The translations under genes were made by a program, and so were the position numbers. Below are positions 21,755 to 23,475 of a stretch of DNA of 23,475 nt, piece by piece. The notes under the pieces were generated by a model. It did not search any database. It had not been told where the DNA came from and saw only the letters and a list, made by a program, of their open reading frames with translations. The stretch is taken from positions 1-23,475 of IMG/VR virus record IMGVR_UViG_3300021170_000070. One strand, written 5' to 3'. Position 1 is the first letter of the stretch; each line of letters begins with the position of its first letter. This DNA is from a virus.

Positions 21755-22803
21755 AAGTCTTACACGTCCGGAATGTTAACCAAGCTTTACAGGAAGGCTT
21801 GAAATACCTCTATGAGCATGGCGTTCGTGAGGATAGCCGCGCCGGCCCCGTACTAGTCTCTCCGGTTCCGGTGACGACGGTCTATTCTCATCCGCAAGAG
21901 CGTGTGTTGTTCTCTGCTGCCCGCGATGCTAACCCAGTATTTCATTTGATGGAAAGCCTGTGGCTTTTGGCTGGTAGGAACGATGCTCGGTGGCTGGATC
22001 AATTCGTGCATGATTTCTCTTTGCGATTTGCTGAAGAGGATGGCACACTTCACGGAAGTTATGGATATAGGTGGTTGCATCATTTTGAAATGGAAGGTGG
22101 AGGACATCCTAATCCGAGAATGCCAAATCAGTTGAGCATGATTGCTTCTATGCTCACGAAGAACCCGCAGGATCGTCAAGCTGTGTTGACCATGTGGGAC
22201 CCCGTATCTGATCTGGGTATCCCGGTTCGTGACAAGCCTTGTAATACGCATTGCTATTTTAGAGTTCGAAGAATTCACTACTTATCAGATAATTCGGATA
22301 ATAGAGTTCTTGACATCACCGTCTGCTGTCGATCAAACGATTTGATTTGGGGGCTTGCCGGTTCAAATGCTGTGCAGTTCGCGTTTTTGCAGGAGTATCT
22401 CGCAGCGCGAATTGGTGTGGGCGTCGGAACTTATTATCAAATCAGCAACAATTTTCATGCCTATCTGGATGTATTGGATAAGCTTGAAGGCAAGGCAATT
22501 CTTGAGGAAGGTTATACCAAGGACTACCCTGGCGAGGTCGTCCCGCTTGTAAAAGACCCAAACCGCTTTGATACAGACCTTCATCGGTTCTTTGCTGAAG
22601 GGTGTGTTGCAGCGCACACGAACGGTTATGCCAACCCGTTCTTTACCAACATCGCGGTGCCGCTCTATTGGGTGCACCGGAACTGGAAGGTGAAGAATAT
22701 CAAGACTGCGCTGGCGCTCTTGGAGACGGTTCAAGACTCGGATTGGAGACTATCTGCCGAGCAGTGGATTTCACGACGTATGAGTAAGAAGGCAATGAGG
22801 TGA
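21751..22803 (+). CDS. dUMP hydroxymethylase-type thymidylate synthase homologue
   Basis: GTG at 21751 overlaps the previous stop and gives 350 residues; the longer frame from 21685 lies inside the HD gene. The thymidylate synthase fold is clear: NPVFHLMESLWLLAG at 61-75, the nucleophile Cys164 in DKPCNTHCYF, RSNDLIWGLAGSN at 194-206 and YYQISNNFHAYL from about 228. Asn206 takes the place of the uracil-reading Asn of thymidylate synthase, where dCMP hydroxymethylases have Asp, so dUMP is the likely substrate. It could make 5-hydroxymethyl-dUMP or dTMP; the modification genes favour the first. Confidence 0.8.
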   Translation: MKVLHVRNVNQALQEGLKYLYEHGVREDSRAGPVLVSPVPVTTVYSHPQERVLFSAARDANPVFHLMESLWLLAGRNDARWLDQFVHDFSLRFAEEDGTLHGSYGYRWLHHFEMEGGGHPNPRMPNQLSMIASMLTKNPQDRQAVLTMWDPVSDLGIPVRDKPCNTHCYFRVRRIHYLSDNSDNRVLDITVCCRSNDLIWGLAGSNAVQFAFLQEYLAARIGVGVGTYYQISNNFHAYLDVLDKLEGKAILEEGYTKDYPGEVVPLVKDPNRFDTDLHRFFAEGCVAAHTNGYANPFFTNIAVPLYWVHRNWKVKNIKTALALLETVQDSDWRLSAEQWISRRMSKKAMR

Positions 22804-22811
22804 GGCTTCCG

Positions 22812-23276
22812 ATGCCGGCTAATGACGAACGGGTTCCTAAACATTATCGTTCGGATGGGTATATTCATTGGGATCTGATTATCGAAACACACACAGAATA
22901 TCTTGCGGCGAACGCAACAAAGTACATTTCGCGTTGGCGTAAGAAGAATGGCCTCCAAGATTTACAGAAGGCGGTGCACTATATCGATAAGTTGATTGAG
23001 TCAGCAAAGTTGGGGTTTATTGAGTCTCCTATGCGCGTATTGCCTGAGATAAATGAACCCGATTTTGCAGAAGTTGCGAAGTTCTGTTTGGCTAACAATC
23101 TTTCGGAGCGAGAGCAAATTGCGGTTACGGAATTGATTTTATGGAGGAACACCGACGATTTGGAAAATGCTAGGGATACGGTGAATTTATTGATTGAAGA
23201 AGCTCAATCCAAACCCGTCCCCGCAACTGACTCTAACAAACATGCCGACCGCGCTAAGGACCCAACAGGATGGTAA
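22812..23276 (+). CDS. DUF3310 protein
   Basis: The ATG at 22812 has TGAGG six bases upstream; a GTG at 22800 overlapping the previous stop is the alternative. The N-terminal half contains VPKHYRSDGYIHWDLI and NATKYISRWRKKNG followed by LQDLQKAVHYIDKL, the pattern of DUF3310, a small domain frequent beside phage nucleotide-metabolism genes. The second half is helical (NEPDFAEVAKFCLANNLSE) and the tail is polar. The function of the family is not established. Confidence 0.8.
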   Translation: MPANDERVPKHYRSDGYIHWDLIIETHTEYLAANATKYISRWRKKNGLQDLQKAVHYIDKLIESAKLGFIESPMRVLPEINEPDFAEVAKFCLANNLSEREQIAVTELILWRNTDDLENARDTVNLLIEEAQSKPVPATDSNKHADRAKDPTGW

Positions 23277-23279
23277 AGT

Positions 23280-23475
23280 ATGAAGCTTGAACGTAAGGAG
23301 CTTATTGCCGCGCTTGAACGTGTCAAGCCCGCGCTCCAGACTTCGGGTTCCATCCCCGCGTTGAAGCATATCTGGTTGGACGGTAAGTATCTCTATGCCT
23401 ACAATGGTGCATTAGGTATCCGTATTGCCTGGCCTACGCAGTTACAACCTTGTGGTATTCCTGGTGGTGTTCTGC
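23280..23475 (+). CDS. DNA polymerase sliding clamp, cut by window edge
   Basis: The ATG at 23280 lies three bases after the previous stop. The visible 65 codons read MKLERKELIAALERVKPALQ, then IPALKHIWLDGKYLYAYNGA and LGIRIAWPTQL. This is the opening of a beta-clamp domain as found in phage sliding clamps. It would tether the replicative polymerase to DNA. Its presence here suggests that polymerase genes follow to the right. Confidence 0.75.
   Translation, partial: MKLERKELIAALERVKPALQTSGSIPALKHIWLDGKYLYAYNGALGIRIAWPTQLQPCGIPGGVL

Overview
This window looks like about 23 kb of a tailed double-stranded DNA bacteriophage genome of moderate to high GC, possibly assembled from metagenomic long reads. 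The signs are densely packed genes with 1-4 base overlaps, strong AGGAGG ribosome binding sites, a divergent early layout around a replication region, phage-type replication proteins, and many short genes of unknown function. No structural genes are present. The host cannot be fixed from the sequence.

Left arm (1-5570, minus strand): nine small genes, the first cut by the window edge. They include a spermidine-synthase-like Rossmann protein, a DUF932 protein, an HExxH metallopeptidase and a protein with a Cys/His papain-like pattern. Most start behind the same ATAGGAGGA leader, and most gene junctions carry a GC-rich hairpin. One, before the gene at 4889, has a perfect 24-bp stem.

Control region (about 4890-6045): two near-identical leftward promoter-like sites (TTGCYT-N16-TATATW), a rightward promoter-like site (TTGCCT-N17-TATAAA) and a highly structured leader with a nested 14-bp inverted repeat. 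This leads to a replication-initiator-like gene whose 3' part contains three 16-bp direct repeats, like the iterons inside lambda O.

Replication block (6046-16030, plus strand): initiator, small genes, DnaB-type helicase, SNF2-type helicase, zinc-finger/TOPRIM primase and a sigma-like protein. Inside it, at 12371-13109, is an RNA locus: a promoter-like site, three tandem hairpins sharing the same internal-loop sequences, and the start and end of a Ro60 (TROVE) gene with its middle missing. The third hairpin carries T-arm, acceptor and D-arm of a tRNA in circularly permuted order, as expected for a YrlA-type bacterial Y RNA.

DNA-modification block (16071-23276, plus strand): one translationally coupled run encoding an FkbM methyltransferase, a myo-inositol-phosphate synthase, an aGPT-PPlase-like protein fused to a dual-specificity phosphatase, two P-loop kinases (the first internally deleted), a second HhH/aGPT-PPlase-type protein, an HD 5'-nucleotidase, a dUMP-hydroxymethylase-type thymidylate synthase homologue and a DUF3310 protein. 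A sliding clamp begins at the right edge. Together they suggest a genome in which thymine is replaced by 5-hydroxymethyluracil, which is then phosphorylated and further decorated. The inositol-phosphate synthase, phosphatase and methyltransferase raise the untested idea of an inositol-derived modification.

Several genes carry apparent single-base frameshifts (583-1223, 7483-7691, 7692-8103) and two carry out-of-frame internal deletions (12800-13109, 19417-19813). Consensus or assembly error must be excluded before these are called true pseudogenes.
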